This document shows positions 48,400 through 59,300 of a stretch of DNA of 64,000 bases, piece after piece. This DNA comes from Brevibacillus choshinensis. GTDB taxonomy: Bacteria; Bacillota; Bacilli; Brevibacillales; Brevibacillaceae. The notes beneath the pieces were generated by a model. The model saw nothing but the letters and a program-made list of their open reading frames with translations. It had not been told where the DNA came from and made no database searches. The DNA lies in the NCBI RefSeq assembly GCF_001420695.1, contig NZ_LJJB01000010.1, positions 1,365,114 through 1,429,113 on the forward strand, written 5' to 3'. Made by a program: the position numbers and the translations under genes. Positions within the stretch are counted from its first letter, which is position 1, and each line of letters starts with the position of its first letter.

Positions 48400-48768
48400 C
48401 TATTTAAAGGAGCGATACACAAAAAGGAAGCTGAGAACCTGAAAGAGGAACAATCCTATCAAAACTCCGGCAAGTCCAAACAAGTGAGGAAAGCGCATCG
48501 TCAGGAAGACAGCAAACCCCGCGACGATGAGGCGTTGTAGCATGCCAGTCCCTCTAGGCCGTACACTTGGATCGACAGCCATCTGACCGATACGCCAGGT
48601 TTTGCTGAAGAGGACAGTCCCATTCACAAGACTGCAAGCCATCCCAAGTAGGAGGCTTTGCAAGAAAAATCGGTATGATGGCAACACCGCCCAGAGTATC
48701 GTGGCGATCGCCATACTGAAAAAGGCATAGCGAAAAGTGGCTCGCATAGCCAAAGAAAACGTTTGCAT
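48400..48768 (-). CDS. atpI: ATP synthase subunit I
   Basis: This 122-residue protein with four membrane helices matches AtpI, an assembly factor for the c ring that heads many atp operons. It has no soluble domain beyond a short basic C-terminus (FVYRSFK). GGGAG lies seven bases before the ATG at 48768. It is the second gene of the operon and lies 57 to 66 bases before atpB. Confidence 0.85.
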   Translation of the reverse strand: MQTFSLAMRATFRYAFFSMAIATILWAVLPSYRFFLQSLLLGMACSLVNGTVLFSKTWRIGQMAVDPSVRPRGTGMLQRLIVAGFAVFLTMRFPHLFGLAGVLIGLFLFQVLSFLFVYRSFK

Positions 48769-48779
48769 GTCCCATCTCC

Positions 48780-48989
48780 CTAGAGGTACCCGCGAATAAT
48801 GCGGTAGACGCTGTAAACGCCTATACCTAATCCTGCGAGAAGTCCAATCATCAAAAACAGAGGATTGGTAGCAAAGAGCCCATCCAGATACTTACCCAGA
48901 AACACCCCTGCAATCACACAAATTGCCATATCGACACCAATCAAAGTGACCAATGTGATGGCTCGCCAAGGATTATCAATTTTCGACAC
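48780..48989 (-). CDS. atpZ: AtpZ/AtpI family small membrane protein
   Basis: This 69-residue protein has two membrane helices (about 12-33 and 42-64) and fits the small F0F1-associated AtpZ family (PF09527-like), which precedes atpI. Members have been linked to Mg or Ca handling with AtpI, but the role is not firm. I use the GTG at 48989, eight bases after AAAGGAG; the longer frame has no ribosome site. It is the first gene of the atp operon, with a promoter about 65 bases upstream. Confidence 0.8.
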   Translation of the reverse strand: MSKIDNPWRAITLVTLIGVDMAICVIAGVFLGKYLDGLFATNPLFLMIGLLAGLGIGVYSVYRIIRGYL

Positions 48990-49051
48990 AGGACATTCTC
49001 CTTTCATACATAAGGAGAGGGCTGGTGTCAAGTGCCCCTTTGCCCTCATCC

Positions 49052-49081
49052 ATATTAACGAAGAATTATTCCCTTTGTCAA
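49052..49081 (-). promoter_or_regulatory. Promoter of the atp operon
   Basis: On the minus strand a perfect TTGACA (49076-49081) is followed by TTAATA at 17 or TAATAT at 18 bases (49052-49058). It lies between the thiolase stop and the first atp gene. Confidence 0.75.
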
Positions 49082-49122
49082 CGTTCGACTCCGTCTGTAC
49101 ACAAAGCGTTCACATTTGAAAA

Positions 49123-50313
49123 CTATATTTTTTCAATGACTGTCGCTACTCCCTGTCCTCCGCCAATGCAAAGAGTCGCTAACCCATATTTTACCCCGTC
49201 ACGCTTTTGTAATTCGTGAACAAGGGTAACTAAAATTCGAGCTCCGCTGGCGCCGATCGGGTGACCCAGGGCAATCGCTCCTCCGTTCACATTTACTTTC
49301 TCGGAATCAAAGCCGAGAGCCTTGCCTACAGACAAGGATTGTACGGCAAATGCCTCGTTTGCTTCGATCAGGTCAATGTCGGAAATAGACAATCCAGCCT
49401 TCTCCAAAACCCGTTCTGTAGCCGGAACTGGACCGTAGCCCATGATGCTCGGATCGACACCTGCACTAGCATTGGCAATGATTCGTGCCAATGGTTTGAC
49501 GCCCAGCTCATCCGCTTTTTCCTTGGACATAATCAAAAGCGCTGCTGCCCCGTCGTTGATGCCCGAAGCATTTCCAGCCGTCACGCTGCCGTCTTTTTTA
49601 AAAGCAGGCTTTAATTTACCCAGTGCTTCTGCTGTCACTCCCGCACGCGGGAATTCATCGACCGTGAACATCACTGGATCGCCTTTTCTCTGAGGAATGG
49701 CAACAGGTACGACCTCCTCCTGAAAGCGTCCGGATTCCAGAGCTTTCTGTGCCTTCTGTTGGCTCCACGCGGCGAATTCATCTTGCTCTTCGCGGCCAAT
49801 CTCGAATTTGCTGCACAGATTTTCAGCCGTGATTCCCATATGATAGTCATTAAAGGCACACCACAAACCATCGCGGATCATGGAATCTACCACTTTTTGA
49901 TCGCCCATGCGGTAGCCGTTGCGAGCGCCTTCCAGCAAGTATGGCGCTTGACTCATGTTCTCCATACCACCGGCGAGCACGACGTCTGAATCACCGCTCA
50001 GAATTGCCTGTACAGCCAAATGCACGGCTTTGAGTCCAGAGCCGCAAACTTTGTTGATCGTGAGTGATGGTACCTCATTTGCCAAACCCGCCTGTATCGA
50101 TGCCTGACGCGCCGGATTCTGTCCCAGACCCGCCTGCAGCACATTCCCCATGATTACTTCGTCTACCGCTTCCTTGGGTACGCCAGCGCGTTCCAGAGCA
50201 GCCTCCAGCACGATACCACCCAATTTTGTAGCGCTTACACCAGACAGCGCCCCTTGAAAGCTTCCTATGGCAGTGCGCACGGCACTAGCGATTACGATTT
50301 CTTTTTGACCCAT
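49123..50313 (-). CDS. Acetyl-CoA C-acyltransferase (thiolase)
   Basis: This 396-residue thiolase catalyses condensation or cleavage of acyl-CoA. The acylated Cys is C90 ([11 protein letters not shown]), the second catalytic set is [10 protein letters not shown] and CIGGGQG near the C-terminus. The family fit is the acetoacetyl-CoA thiolase group (ThlA/AtoB-like). I use the ATG at 50313, ten bases after GAGGAG. It lies 38 bases after bioC with no terminator between, so it probably belongs to the biotin transcript. No terminator follows it, and the atp promoter starts about 40 bases later. Its link to biotin is not obvious. Confidence 0.92.
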   Translation of the reverse strand: MGQKEIVIASAVRTAIGSFQGALSGVSATKLGGIVLEAALERAGVPKEAVDEVIMGNVLQAGLGQNPARQASIQAGLANEVPSLTINKVCGSGLKAVHLAVQAILSGDSDVVLAGGMENMSQAPYLLEGARNGYRMGDQKVVDSMIRDGLWCAFNDYHMGITAENLCSKFEIGREEQDEFAAWSQQKAQKALESGRFQEEVVPVAIPQRKGDPVMFTVDEFPRAGVTAEALGKLKPAFKKDGSVTAGNASGINDGAAALLIMSKEKADELGVKPLARIIANASAGVDPSIMGYGPVPATERVLEKAGLSISDIDLIEANEAFAVQSLSVGKALGFDSEKVNVNGGAIALGHPIGASGARILVTLVHELQKRDGVKYGLATLCIGGGQGVATVIEKI

Positions 50314-50351
50314 AGTCGAAACACTCCTCGGAATCAAGTTAGTCAACCTTC

Positions 50352-51194
50352 CTATGATTCCATGTTTTTTTGTAGATTCCTGCTTCGGTTTGCTTGAATA
50401 TACAGCAAATCGTATGTAACCGGTATGCCGTGTTCAGTCGCAAATGCTCGTTCATAGTACCCTATCATTTCCATTAGAAGACTCCTATGCCCCAGACCAG
50501 ACGCTTTTTCCTGGCTCTCATTTGCCCCAACTGCCTTTACTGCATGCAAAAAATCGATCACGGATGGATAAGTCAGGACGACCTTTTGCGAGGTGACTTG
50601 TATCTCCTCAAAGCCCGCTACTAGCAGCATCGATTCCCATTGGTCACCAGAGTAAAACGATAAACCGTGACGAACATCAGCCTGTCCCAAGCACAAGTGC
50701 GCATACCCGAATGACGCATGAAGCTCCTCAAATGTATCTGGACCAAACGTCGAAAAAAGCAGAGGAGCACCCGGTCGCAGAAGCTTACCAATACCTTTCA
50801 ACGTTTCGGCAGGTTGTGAAAGCCATTGAAAGCAGGCGCCAGATACGATCAAATCCATCGTCCTTTCCTTCTGTGCCCAGACCCAATCTTCGATATCCGC
50901 CCGCAGAAAGTCACAATCCAGACCTTCTGCCCGCAACTGATTTCTCGCTTGATCGAGCATCCCCGGGGCAATGTCGATCGCCTGATACTTTGTCTCAGAA
51001 AAATGCCTTCGCAGCAAACGGGTCAGTCCTCCCGTTCCACATCCAATTTCGAGAAGCTGCGTGACTTTTTCCGGAATGGCAGCATTGAAAATGAGCTGTT
51101 GTAGCCGTTCAGCCATCTTCTTTTGCACCAGCGCGTACTGATCATACGTACCCGCCTTTTCACTAAATCGGTTTCCTACGGTCCGTTTCCCCAT
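50352..51194 (-). CDS. bioC: Malonyl-ACP O-methyltransferase BioC
   Basis: BioC methylates malonyl-ACP to prime pimeloyl synthesis by the fatty acid enzymes. The 280-residue protein has the class I SAM fold: motif [18 protein letters not shown] (about 46-62), motif II with the acidic AIDIAPGM, and the family segment SGACFQWL. The start is ATG at 51194 with GGTGGAG upstream. It overlaps the preceding esterase gene by 32 bases. It is followed by the thiolase gene. Pairing with the upstream alpha/beta hydrolase gives the BioC-BioH route. Confidence 0.92.
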   Translation of the reverse strand: MGKRTVGNRFSEKAGTYDQYALVQKKMAERLQQLIFNAAIPEKVTQLLEIGCGTGGLTRLLRRHFSETKYQAIDIAPGMLDQARNQLRAEGLDCDFLRADIEDWVWAQKERTMDLIVSGACFQWLSQPAETLKGIGKLLRPGAPLLFSTFGPDTFEELHASFGYAHLCLGQADVRHGLSFYSGDQWESMLLVAGFEEIQVTSQKVVLTYPSVIDFLHAVKAVGANESQEKASGLGHRSLLMEMIGYYERAFATEHGIPVTYDLLYIQANRSRNLQKNMES

Positions 51195-51909
51195 GTATCT
51201 CCACCATCCTTTGTACAGCAAGCGTGATGATTTCTGGATGAAAAATGAGCGGCGCATGACCGCAGTCTTCTATTTGCATAAAGGTCGCACCCGGGATTTG
51301 CGCTGCCAATTCTTCACCAGCTGCAACCGGACAAACAGTGTCATTCGTTCCATGTATGATCGTTGTTGGACAAAAAAGAGCGGGAGAGAACGGACGGCAG
51401 TCCTCTTCCCGCAAATATTCGAGTCCTGCCCTAAGGGCCTCTTGGGTCCACTCGTTTTGCCCCTTTACTTGAAACGAGCACTTTTTCTCTAGCCGCTCCC
51501 GCTCTGAGAGGATACTCAAGTAAAATGCTTCCATCACGTGCTTCCTGTCTTCTACCAGCCCGCGCTGCATCCTCGTCACATAGGCTTCTGGCCAGCCTTT
51601 GCTCCGCTCCTCCCTCGAACGGACAAAGCGACCTGTGGTGCTGATGAGGACGAGCCCTGTCACTGGATAACGAGCCGCCAATCTCTGCGCAAGCATGCCA
51701 CCCATGGACCAACCGACCACGATCAATGGCAAGTGGCTGATTCTCCCTACCTCTTTTTCAATCATGACGATAAATTCTTCTGGCTGTGTCACTCTCGTAT
51801 AGTCTGGAATGACGTGATGGTAAGCAGGTAACCCCGACCGAATCGGGTCCCAGAGCTCATCAGGCATCCCCCATCCAGGTAGCCACACAATGGCTGGATT
51901 CGTCGCCAT
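51163..51909 (-). CDS. bioH: Alpha/beta hydrolase, probable pimeloyl-ACP methyl ester esterase
   Basis: This 248-residue alpha/beta hydrolase has the nucleophile Ser in VVGWSMGGMLAQ (about 66-77), the acid Asp in IHGTNDTVCP and the His in EDCGHAPL. Between bioF and bioC, and with no other ester-cleaving enzyme in the operon, it most likely removes the methyl group added by BioC, the BioH step. B. subtilis uses BioI and BioW instead, which are absent here. The ATG at 51909 directly follows the bioF stop. The symbol is by role and position; BioV, BioK or BioZ-type non-orthologues cannot be excluded. Confidence 0.75.
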   Translation of the reverse strand: MATNPAIVWLPGWGMPDELWDPIRSGLPAYHHVIPDYTRVTQPEEFIVMIEKEVGRISHLPLIVVGWSMGGMLAQRLAARYPVTGLVLISTTGRFVRSREERSKGWPEAYVTRMQRGLVEDRKHVMEAFYLSILSERERLEKKCSFQVKGQNEWTQEALRAGLEYLREEDCRPFSPALFCPTTIIHGTNDTVCPVAAGEELAAQIPGATFMQIEDCGHAPLIFHPEIITLAVQRMVEIHGETDRRKPI

Positions 51910-53103
51910 TTATCCTCTCTCCCCTTCCAGATCCGCACGAATTTGATTCAATTGATCAGCTGCCCACTCCAGTTCGGAAAGAGTATGTGTTGCCATTACC
52001 GTGAAGCGAATTCGCGCTGTTCCCACAGGCACTGTAGGCGGGCGAATCGCCACTGCGGCTATACCACGCTCTTCCAGCATCCTGCTGTATTGGAGTGCCT
52101 TTTCGTTATCCCCGATAATCAACGGGATGATGGGGGAAGATCCTGCTCCTACTTCAAATGGGTGCGTGTTTAGCCGCTTCCGGAACCAGCTGGACATTTG
52201 ACGCAAGCGCCCCCGCCTGCTCGTATCTTCCTGCACGATCGTCAGTGCTGCATGGATCGAGGCAATCACAGAAGGTGGCAAAGCGGTCGAGTAGATGAGG
52301 GAACGAGCCTTGGAGGTCAGATACCGGATCACGCTCTGGTCCGCGCAAATATACGCCCCGTATGCACCAAACGCCTTGCTGAAAGTCCCCATAATCACAT
52401 CGACTTCGTTGTGCAGACCAAGCTCGTGGCTCAGCCCCTCACCGCGTTCTCCTAGCACCCCTCCTGCATGGGCCTCATCGACCATCAGCAAAGCTCCATA
52501 TCGATCTCTCAGTGTCACCAGTTCGGCCAGCGGAGCCGTATCGCCATCCATCGAAAATACGGTGTCTGTGACGATTAATTTTCTACGCGCATTCCTATGC
52601 TGCTTCAACAGGAACTCTAGATGCTCGGTATCGTTATGGCGGTAACGGTAATGCTCAGCGCGACTCAAAACGATCCCGTCCACAATACTGGCATGATTCA
52701 GCCGATCGCTAAATACCGCATCTCCCCGACCAACCAGAGCAGAGATGACACCGGTATTCGCCTGATAGCCATTTGCAAATACCAGCGCTGCCTCTCGCTG
52801 CTTCCAATCTGCCAAACGCTGTTCTAGTTCGGTATACAAGGAACAGCTGCCATTGACGAATCGGGAGGCTGTCGCGCCCGCCCCCCAAACCTCGATCGCC
52901 TCCGTCGCAGCTGCTTTCAACCTTGGATCATGCGCAAGTCCAAGATAGTTATTCGACGACAAATTCAGCAAGGATCTGCCTGATACCCGGATCCATGCCC
53001 CCCGCTCCCCAAGTACGGAATCCACGGTGTTTATTTGCCTCGACTGAGCGATTTTTTCCAGACGCCCCCATTCCTCGTCCATCCAAGCATATCGATTCGT
53101 CAT
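51910..53103 (-). CDS. bioF: 8-amino-7-oxononanoate synthase
   Basis: BioF condenses pimeloyl-ACP (or CoA) with alanine, releasing CO2, using PLP. The 397-residue fold-type I protein has the PLP Lys in GTFSKAFGAYG (near 245), the Asp in MVDEAHAGGVLG and the His in LNHASIVDG. I start at the ATG at 53103; the longer frame overlaps bioB. It is 13 bases after bioB and touches the esterase gene. Confidence 0.95.
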   Translation of the reverse strand: MTNRYAWMDEEWGRLEKIAQSRQINTVDSVLGERGAWIRVSGRSLLNLSSNNYLGLAHDPRLKAAATEAIEVWGAGATASRFVNGSCSLYTELEQRLADWKQREAALVFANGYQANTGVISALVGRGDAVFSDRLNHASIVDGIVLSRAEHYRYRHNDTEHLEFLLKQHRNARRKLIVTDTVFSMDGDTAPLAELVTLRDRYGALLMVDEAHAGGVLGERGEGLSHELGLHNEVDVIMGTFSKAFGAYGAYICADQSVIRYLTSKARSLIYSTALPPSVIASIHAALTIVQEDTSRRGRLRQMSSWFRKRLNTHPFEVGAGSSPIIPLIIGDNEKALQYSRMLEERGIAAVAIRPPTVPVGTARIRFTVMATHTLSELEWAADQLNQIRADLEGERG

Positions 53104-53116
53104 GCCGTTTTCCTGC

Positions 53117-54115
53117 CTACAGCGCGCATAACTCGATCTCGAATCCGAGGTCTTCAATCATTTGATGATCGGACGTAATTTCCTGACCCGGGGTCGTCAG
53201 GTAGTCTCCCACGAATAGCGAATTGGCCGCGTACAGGGCAAATGGCTGCATAGACCGTAAATTGACTTCCCGTCCACCTGCTACACGAATTTCCTTAGTA
53301 GGACAAAGGAAGCGGAACAGCGCGAGAACTTTCAGTGCTTTGATAGCCGGAGTCCGCCCGTTATTTTCTAAAGGTGTGCCTGGTATCGCATTCAGGAAAT
53401 TGACCGGGATCGAGTCCGCGTCCAACTCTCTCAAAGCATACGCCATCTCTACGATTTCTTCGTCGCTCTCGCCCATTCCGATAATGACTCCAGAACACGG
53501 TGACATGCCGGCTCTCTTTACTGTATCTACCGTTTCCACCCGCTGATCGTACGAATGGGTGGTCGTGATTTCCCCATAATGGGAGCGGCTCGTATTGAGA
53601 TTGTGGTTGTATCGGTGGACCCCAGCCGTCTGTAAACGAGATGCCTGTTCTTCGCTCAGAATCCCCAGACAAGCACAAATCTTCAGAGGCATCGTCTCGC
53701 GAATTTCCTTTACCGCATCGATGACCTGCCCGAGCTCCTTTTCGGTAGGACCACGACCAGAAGCTACGATGCAGTAGGTCCCGGCTTTGCGGTTCATCGC
53801 TTCCCTGGCACCTGCCAGTAGCGTTTCCTTGTCCAGCATCGTGTACTTGGCTACTGGTGCAGTAGATACAATAGACTGGGAACAGTACCCGCAATCCTCC
53901 GGGCAGAGACCGCTTTTGGCGTTCAGAATCATATTTAGCTTCACCTTCTTGCCAAAAAAGTGTCTTCTGACTTGAAATGCCGCATGCATCAATGGCAAAA
54001 GCTCATCGTCATCCGCATGTAACACGCTCAATGCCGCTTCACGCGTAAGCATGTCCTTGTTTATTGCCTTTTTCGCAAAGTCCATCCAGTCGAAAACCGT
54101 AGTCTGATCGATCAT
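53117..54115 (-). CDS. bioB: Biotin synthase
   Basis: BioB is a radical SAM enzyme that inserts sulfur into dethiobiotin. The 332-residue protein has the CxxxCxxC cluster ligands C71, C75 and C78 (GLCPEDCGYCSQS) and the GxIxGxGE segment GVIIGMGESDEE. The arginine and cysteine residues of the [2Fe-2S] site (YNHNLNTSR) are also visible. The ATG at 54115 overlaps the bioD stop by four bases. It shares its operon with bioA, bioD and bioF. Confidence 0.97.
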   Translation of the reverse strand: MIDQTTVFDWMDFAKKAINKDMLTREAALSVLHADDDELLPLMHAAFQVRRHFFGKKVKLNMILNAKSGLCPEDCGYCSQSIVSTAPVAKYTMLDKETLLAGAREAMNRKAGTYCIVASGRGPTEKELGQVIDAVKEIRETMPLKICACLGILSEEQASRLQTAGVHRYNHNLNTSRSHYGEITTTHSYDQRVETVDTVKRAGMSPCSGVIIGMGESDEEIVEMAYALRELDADSIPVNFLNAIPGTPLENNGRTPAIKALKVLALFRFLCPTKEIRVAGGREVNLRSMQPFALYAANSLFVGDYLTTPGQEITSDHQMIEDLGFEIELCAL

Positions 54116-54855
54116 GATCCCTCTCCTCCAATCATTTGTGCTTCTAGCTCAGAACGAATAGCTGCCAGGTTTACATGCTGCCGCATGAACGCAACCAGTT
54201 GCTGACGGGAGAGCGACTCCTTCAGTCTCGGCACCTTCCCCCAAACAGGGATCTCTCCATACCGTTCAATCAGTCTCGCATTGGTCGCGATACTGGCATC
54301 GTCGGTATGATCTGTCTTTGCCTCATTCAAAATGACCCCAGCGACTGGTACCCCCTTTTCTCGCGCGTACCAGATGGACAACAATGTATGGTTGATCGTC
54401 CCTAGTCCAGATCGTGCTACTAACAGGAGGGGAAGCCCCAGCTGAACGGCCACGTCGATCATCATTTCTGTCTCGGTAAGGGGAACTGCGAGTCCACCCG
54501 CACCTTCCACGAGCAAATAATGATGGCGTTCTTTGAGGATCTTCCCACCTCGCAGAACCTGCTCCATCGTGAGTTCCTGTCCTGCTGCCCTTGCCGCTAA
54601 CAGCGGGGTGAGCGGCTCTGGAAATACCAACGGAGCGATCTCCTCTGGCAAATCCTCCACCCCGGAAATGCTATGCAGTCGGTAAGCATCACTCCCCACC
54701 TCGTTTGCCAATGCTCCAGACATGACCGGCTTCCACACCCCCGCCTTGAGCCCTTCCTCACGCAAAGCGGCTGCCAAGCCTGCCGTTACGAAGGTCTTGC
54801 CTACTCCTGTATCCGTTCCAGCTATAAACAAACCGGCATATCGCTGCTCCTTCAT
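54112..54855 (-). CDS. bioD: Dethiobiotin synthetase
   Basis: BioD closes the ureido ring of dethiobiotin with CO2 and ATP. The 247-residue protein has the P-loop [16 protein letters not shown] (about 13-28), a conserved Lys in WKPVMSGA and the [12 protein letters not shown] motif. The ATG at 54855 overlaps the bioA stop and the stop overlaps bioB (ATGA on both sides), so bioA, bioD and bioB are translationally coupled. Confidence 0.96.
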   Translation of the reverse strand: MKEQRYAGLFIAGTDTGVGKTFVTAGLAAALREEGLKAGVWKPVMSGALANEVGSDAYRLHSISGVEDLPEEIAPLVFPEPLTPLLAARAAGQELTMEQVLRGGKILKERHHYLLVEGAGGLAVPLTETEMMIDVAVQLGLPLLLVARSGLGTINHTLLSIWYAREKGVPVAGVILNEAKTDHTDDASIATNARLIERYGEIPVWGKVPRLKESLSRQQLVAFMRQHVNLAAIRSELEAQMIGGEGS

Positions 54856-56216
54856 TCCACTCCCACCCTCGCCTCTCGAGTGGCCTCTCTGATCGATTCA
54901 AAGAGGATGTTTACCATATCACCCAGCTCTTCGTCGGTAGAGACGAGAGGAGGAATGAGGACGATCACATTGCCTAACGGTCGGGTCAAGAGACCTTTCT
55001 CCCTGGCTAGCTTGCAAACACGTACCCCGATGCGCTCATTCCAGTGATAGGGCTCCTTCGTTTCCTTGTCCCGTACGAGCTCAATTCCAACCATTAACCC
55101 TTTTTGTCGTATGTCCCCAACGTGAGGCTCATCTGCAAAAGATTGCAACATCCCGGCAAGCTGCTCCGATTTCTTCGCAACCTCTGCTACCATTTGTCGC
55201 TCCTCTATCAAGCGCAGGTTGGCCAATGCGACTGCACACCCTAGTGGATTTCCCGTAAATGAATGTCCGTGGAAAAATGTTTTCTGCTCCTCGTAGTCAG
55301 CGTAAAAGGCTTCGTAGATTGCTTCCTTGACGAGTGTCGCCGCTACTGGCAGGTATCCTCCCGTTATTCCTTTTGCCACTGCCATGATGTCTGGGGTGAT
55401 GCCATCGTGCTCGCAGGCAAACATTTTCCCCGTTCTCCCGAAACCAGTCGCTACCTCATCCGCAATCAGAAGTACGTCGTAGGCCTGCAGCATGTCGGCT
55501 ATTTTCTTCAGACAACCGTCCGGCATGATGATCATTCCGCTGGCTCCCTGTACCACTGGCTCTACAATCATGGCGGCAATCTCAGTCGCTTTTTCCTGCA
55601 ACAGCTGCTCGAGTTGATCGAGCGTAGCGTTCACTGCTGCATCGTCACCCCCCTCTCTGTAAGGGTACGGATACGGGATCACATACGGCGAAAACAGGAG
55701 CGGCTTGTAGACCTGGTGGTACAGCGGAATGGCTCCCACACTGGTTGCCCCAATGGTATCGCCATGGTAGGCATTGTTCATGGTGATAAAAGACCGCTTA
55801 CCTGCAATGCCGCGATTTTGCCAATACTGGAACGCCATTTTCAGTGATATTTCCACAGCGGTAGCCCCATTGTCCGAATAAAACACCTTGGTCAAGCCTT
55901 CTGGTGCATATCGAATCAGCTGCTCCGCCAGCAGAATAGACGGCACATTCGCCATACCGAGCAACGTAGAATGGGCAACCTGATCGAGCTGCTCGATAAT
56001 CGCCTGATTCAGCTCTGGCACATTGTGACCGTGAACATTGAGCCATACAGACGAAAAGCCGTCGTAATATTCCTTTCCATGAACATCAAAGAGCTTGATG
56101 CCCCTCCCGCTGGCAATGATCAGCGGTTCCTCTTCTATGTAGTCTTTCATTTGTGTAAAAGGATGCCAGAGATACTGCTTGTTCTTGGCAGCCAACTCAT
56201 CTTGCGAATAAAGCAA
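54852..56216 (-). CDS. bioA: Adenosylmethionine-8-amino-7-oxononanoate aminotransferase
   Basis: BioA transfers the amino group of S-adenosylmethionine (or lysine in some Bacilli) to 8-amino-7-oxononanoate. The 454-residue PLP enzyme has the [10 protein letters not shown] start, [18 protein letters not shown] and the PLP Lys in [12 protein letters not shown]. The likely start is TTG at 56216, nine bases after GAAGGAG; a GTG at 56240 lies before that site and inside the operator region. It is the first gene of the operon. Confidence 0.95.
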   Translation of the reverse strand: MLYSQDELAAKNKQYLWHPFTQMKDYIEEEPLIIASGRGIKLFDVHGKEYYDGFSSVWLNVHGHNVPELNQAIIEQLDQVAHSTLLGMANVPSILLAEQLIRYAPEGLTKVFYSDNGATAVEISLKMAFQYWQNRGIAGKRSFITMNNAYHGDTIGATSVGAIPLYHQVYKPLLFSPYVIPYPYPYREGGDDAAVNATLDQLEQLLQEKATEIAAMIVEPVVQGASGMIIMPDGCLKKIADMLQAYDVLLIADEVATGFGRTGKMFACEHDGITPDIMAVAKGITGGYLPVAATLVKEAIYEAFYADYEEQKTFFHGHSFTGNPLGCAVALANLRLIEERQMVAEVAKKSEQLAGMLQSFADEPHVGDIRQKGLMVGIELVRDKETKEPYHWNERIGVRVCKLAREKGLLTRPLGNVIVLIPPLVSTDEELGDMVNILFESIREATREARVGVE

Positions 56217-56232
56217 CCAAACCAACTCCTTC

Positions 56233-56275
56233 GTTAACACTTATTTGTTAACTTGTATTTTAATTTGGTTAACAT
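56233..56275 (-). promoter_or_regulatory. BirA-type operator of the biotin operon
   Basis: The inverted pair TTGTTAACT (56245-56253) and GGTTAACAT (56267-56275) is separated by 13 bases and overlaps the -10 and spacer of the promoter. This matches BirA biotin operators. A third GTTAAC (56233-56238) lies nearer the start codon. BirA itself is not encoded in the window. Confidence 0.85.
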
Positions 56276-56285
56276 ATTTTCGCAA
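56257..56285 (-). promoter_or_regulatory. Promoter of the biotin operon
   Basis: On the minus strand TTGCGA (56280-56285) and TAAAAT (56257-56262) are 17 bases apart. The operator covers it, so holo-BirA would block polymerase. Confidence 0.75.
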
Positions 56286-56307
56286 AACATTTTTGTTCCG
56301 TTTGGCA

Positions 56308-56353
56308 ACAAAAAAGGACCTTGTCGCTCCATTTGGAGAAACTAGGTCCTTTT
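56308..56353 (-). terminator. Terminator after the SLH glycosidase gene
   Basis: AAAAGGACCT (56312-56321) pairs with AGGTCCTTTT (56344-56353), with an inner CTCC/GGAG stem; T-rich sequence follows on the minus strand. It separates the glycosidase gene from the biotin promoter. Confidence 0.9.
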
Positions 56354-56369
56354 ATTGGTTGTTTTCTAC

Positions 56370-59300
56370 TTATTTCGTTTGCTGCAAAATGCGATACAGT
56401 GCCACGACGCATACAGCACGGGTCGTTGCCTTGTTTGGCTGGAACTTGTTGCTTACCGGATCCATCAGACCAAGTCCCACCATGTTGGTGATAGACGTGG
56501 AGGCCCAGGAAGGCCATGTTCCTTTGTCACCAACCGTTTTGGACGCTCCCTTTTTATTCACGAGACGGTCGAGGATCACAGCCGCTTCTGCACGTGTCAC
56601 AGGCTGGTCTGGACGGAACGTGTTGTCCCCGTAGCCTTTGACCAATCCCTTGGATACGGCAACTTGCACAGCTCCCTGCGCATAAGCGGGCACCTTGTCT
56701 TTGAAGCCGAGCTTTGGTGTAGATGGAAGCTCCCAGTCAAAGGTGCGAGCGATCAACGTGACAAACTGCGCCCGAGTCAAAGACACTTCAGGGCCAAATG
56801 TGGTTTCCGTCAAACCTTTTACATAGCCTTTATCTGCCATGTACGTGATTTCTGCTTTTGCTGGATGATTGGCGATATCGGTAAACGATGCACCTGCGTT
56901 GTCCAGATAGTACGGAACATACTTGCCGTAGGAGTTGACGTCATAGACCCATTGCCCCTGTGCATTTCTCGTACCAAGCAGTGGATCGAGCGTATTGTTG
57001 GCTTCATTCACGTACAAGAGTCCAATTCCTTTTCCGGCGATCCATTTTTTCGGTACCAGCGTCAACTGGATTGGCGACGTCGAAATGCGATCCTCTGCAC
57101 CTGCTTTTAGCTCTCCTGGCTTGATGGTGAAAGAGTAATCCGCCGGTACATAGCCTGGGAGGGCCTGTGTCACGATCGGATCGACCTCAATCAGTGCTGT
57201 TTCCAGGAAGGATGCGGTATTCACAAAGGAATGCTGCAAGTCGAGCTCCGATCCCAGTGACATGTTGCCTGGCAATTCCGGTACGACCGCTGTATCACTC
57301 GGTTGACCTGTCTGGTTTGGCAACAGGAGCGAAGCTTCATCGAAGTACAGCGTGCCTTGATCGTGTGTAATGCCGTCGTTTGGCTGGTCGACGACGTAAA
57401 TGCTTCTGAGCTGCAACGGATAAGCGGCATTGCTCGGGAAGTAGCCTTTGACCTGCTTCCAGCCCGACCAGTCGATTTCTTTTGCCAGATCGACGTAGAC
57501 CGTTTTGCCGTTCGCATCGATCACTTCTGCACGCAGCCAGTGTCTGCTGTTGTCGCCATTTACCCACAGTCCCAATCCAAGCGGCTTGCCTGGGATCGCT
57601 ACCGGTTTGGCTCCGAGCACACCGTAGGCAATCCTCATGCTGCTCGCCGGAGCTCCTGAGAAGTTGTAAACGAGTTTCGCGGATTTTTTCGTCCGGAATA
57701 CTTGATCGCTGACTGCTGCAAATGAACCGGCAGAGCTGATGCTCGCTGGATTCGCTGCATGAAACATGCCGACCTGATTATCAAAGGTCAACCAAGGCTG
57801 TTCGAATTGACCGATAGCAAATGGGATCGTAGTCGAGACGCCATCATAGGTGACGGTCACTTTCCCGTTGCCTGGCTGTTCACCCGCTACCAGCTGCAGC
57901 TTGTCGTTCACAGTGGCTATGGACGAATCTACACTGGTCTGCACACTAAGCGGTGTAGCCTGAACCAGCGCACCCTTCTTCGTCTTGATTTTGATATCAA
58001 GCGTCAGGGATTGGCCTGGAGCGACCGTGATTGGATTTGGAGAAACGACGATTTGCTGGACTTCGCTGCCAGAAACGACGTGAATTTCTTTATTTTGCGT
58101 CACATTGCCCAAGCGTCCCTGCAATGTGATCTGCCCCGAACGCGCAGGCGTAAAGCGCGTTCCCTCAACCGTACCCGCATCCGAGCCACTGACGTTCCAG
58201 TTGACATTGGAGGAATTGATGGCAAACGGCTGAAAATGCGTGTCATACCCTTTGGAAGCAGTCATCGAAACAGTCTGTCCAATGAGCACATCCGAAGGTA
58301 CATCGATGGTAAAGCCTCTCAGATCTCCTGGAGGAGCCGTATTGTACACGGCCAGACCAGTAGGCACTCTGCGCTCAACGCCCCCGCTCGGTACGTTGGA
58401 CAAATTCGCTTGTGTTTCCCCCAGCATTCGTGCAGCAAGAGTCGTGGAACCGCCCCCGTCAAAGTTCACAGCACGATAGGACCCCAGTTCTGCCATGATT
58501 TTCGCCAATTCATCGAGGTATACCCCTTTGCTGGCATCAATCGTCACCATGTACAGCGTTTTGCCATCCTGAGAAATCCCTACGGCCGTACGTGAGTTGA
58601 TAGACGTGATGGATTTATCCGCTTGGAAAGAGGTGAGCGCTTTTCCCTGATTGACCAAGAGAACGTTTCCTCCCACTGCTTGCAACAGGTTGAGGTTTTG
58701 CGGTGTCGTTTGGTATTCGACCTGAGCGGTAGAACCTACCGGGAAGTTTTGCTTCAAGTAGGCAGCCGCTTCTCCGTGGCCCCATAGGACGTAGCCGTTG
58801 TAAGGTATGTATACTCCTGGCTGATTCATGCGAACTTCTTTGGCTACGTTGTCGACGAACAGCACCTCTACAACATCCTTGTAGCCGGAAATAGCGCCTA
58901 GGCTTGTCTTACCAAAAGAAGGCGTGTACAAATTCAGCTGATTCTGGTGACTTTTTCGTCCTTCGCTGGGGTTGTACTCTTCCTTGTTGACCCCTTGAAT
59001 GGAATAGGTAGCCCCGTTCTGCGCAGTTACCTTCCCGCCAAATCCGAATTTTTCGATGATTGCGGTCTTGTCTCCAGTCAGACCCAGGCTGTACCAGTAA
59101 GAAATGAGACCCATCGAAGAGATCAGTTCCCCATCCTTCTGGACGATCCCGAATGGAGCGCCGCGTTTGGACATGTTGAAGAAGTCGGCATTGATCGCCG
59201 CAATTGCTCCCGTCTCACGTGCCATTTGCGTAACCGTTTGTCTTTCGGTCAACTTCCCTTTTGTTCCGTAGACGGGCTTTACTTCTACGTACTGATTGCT

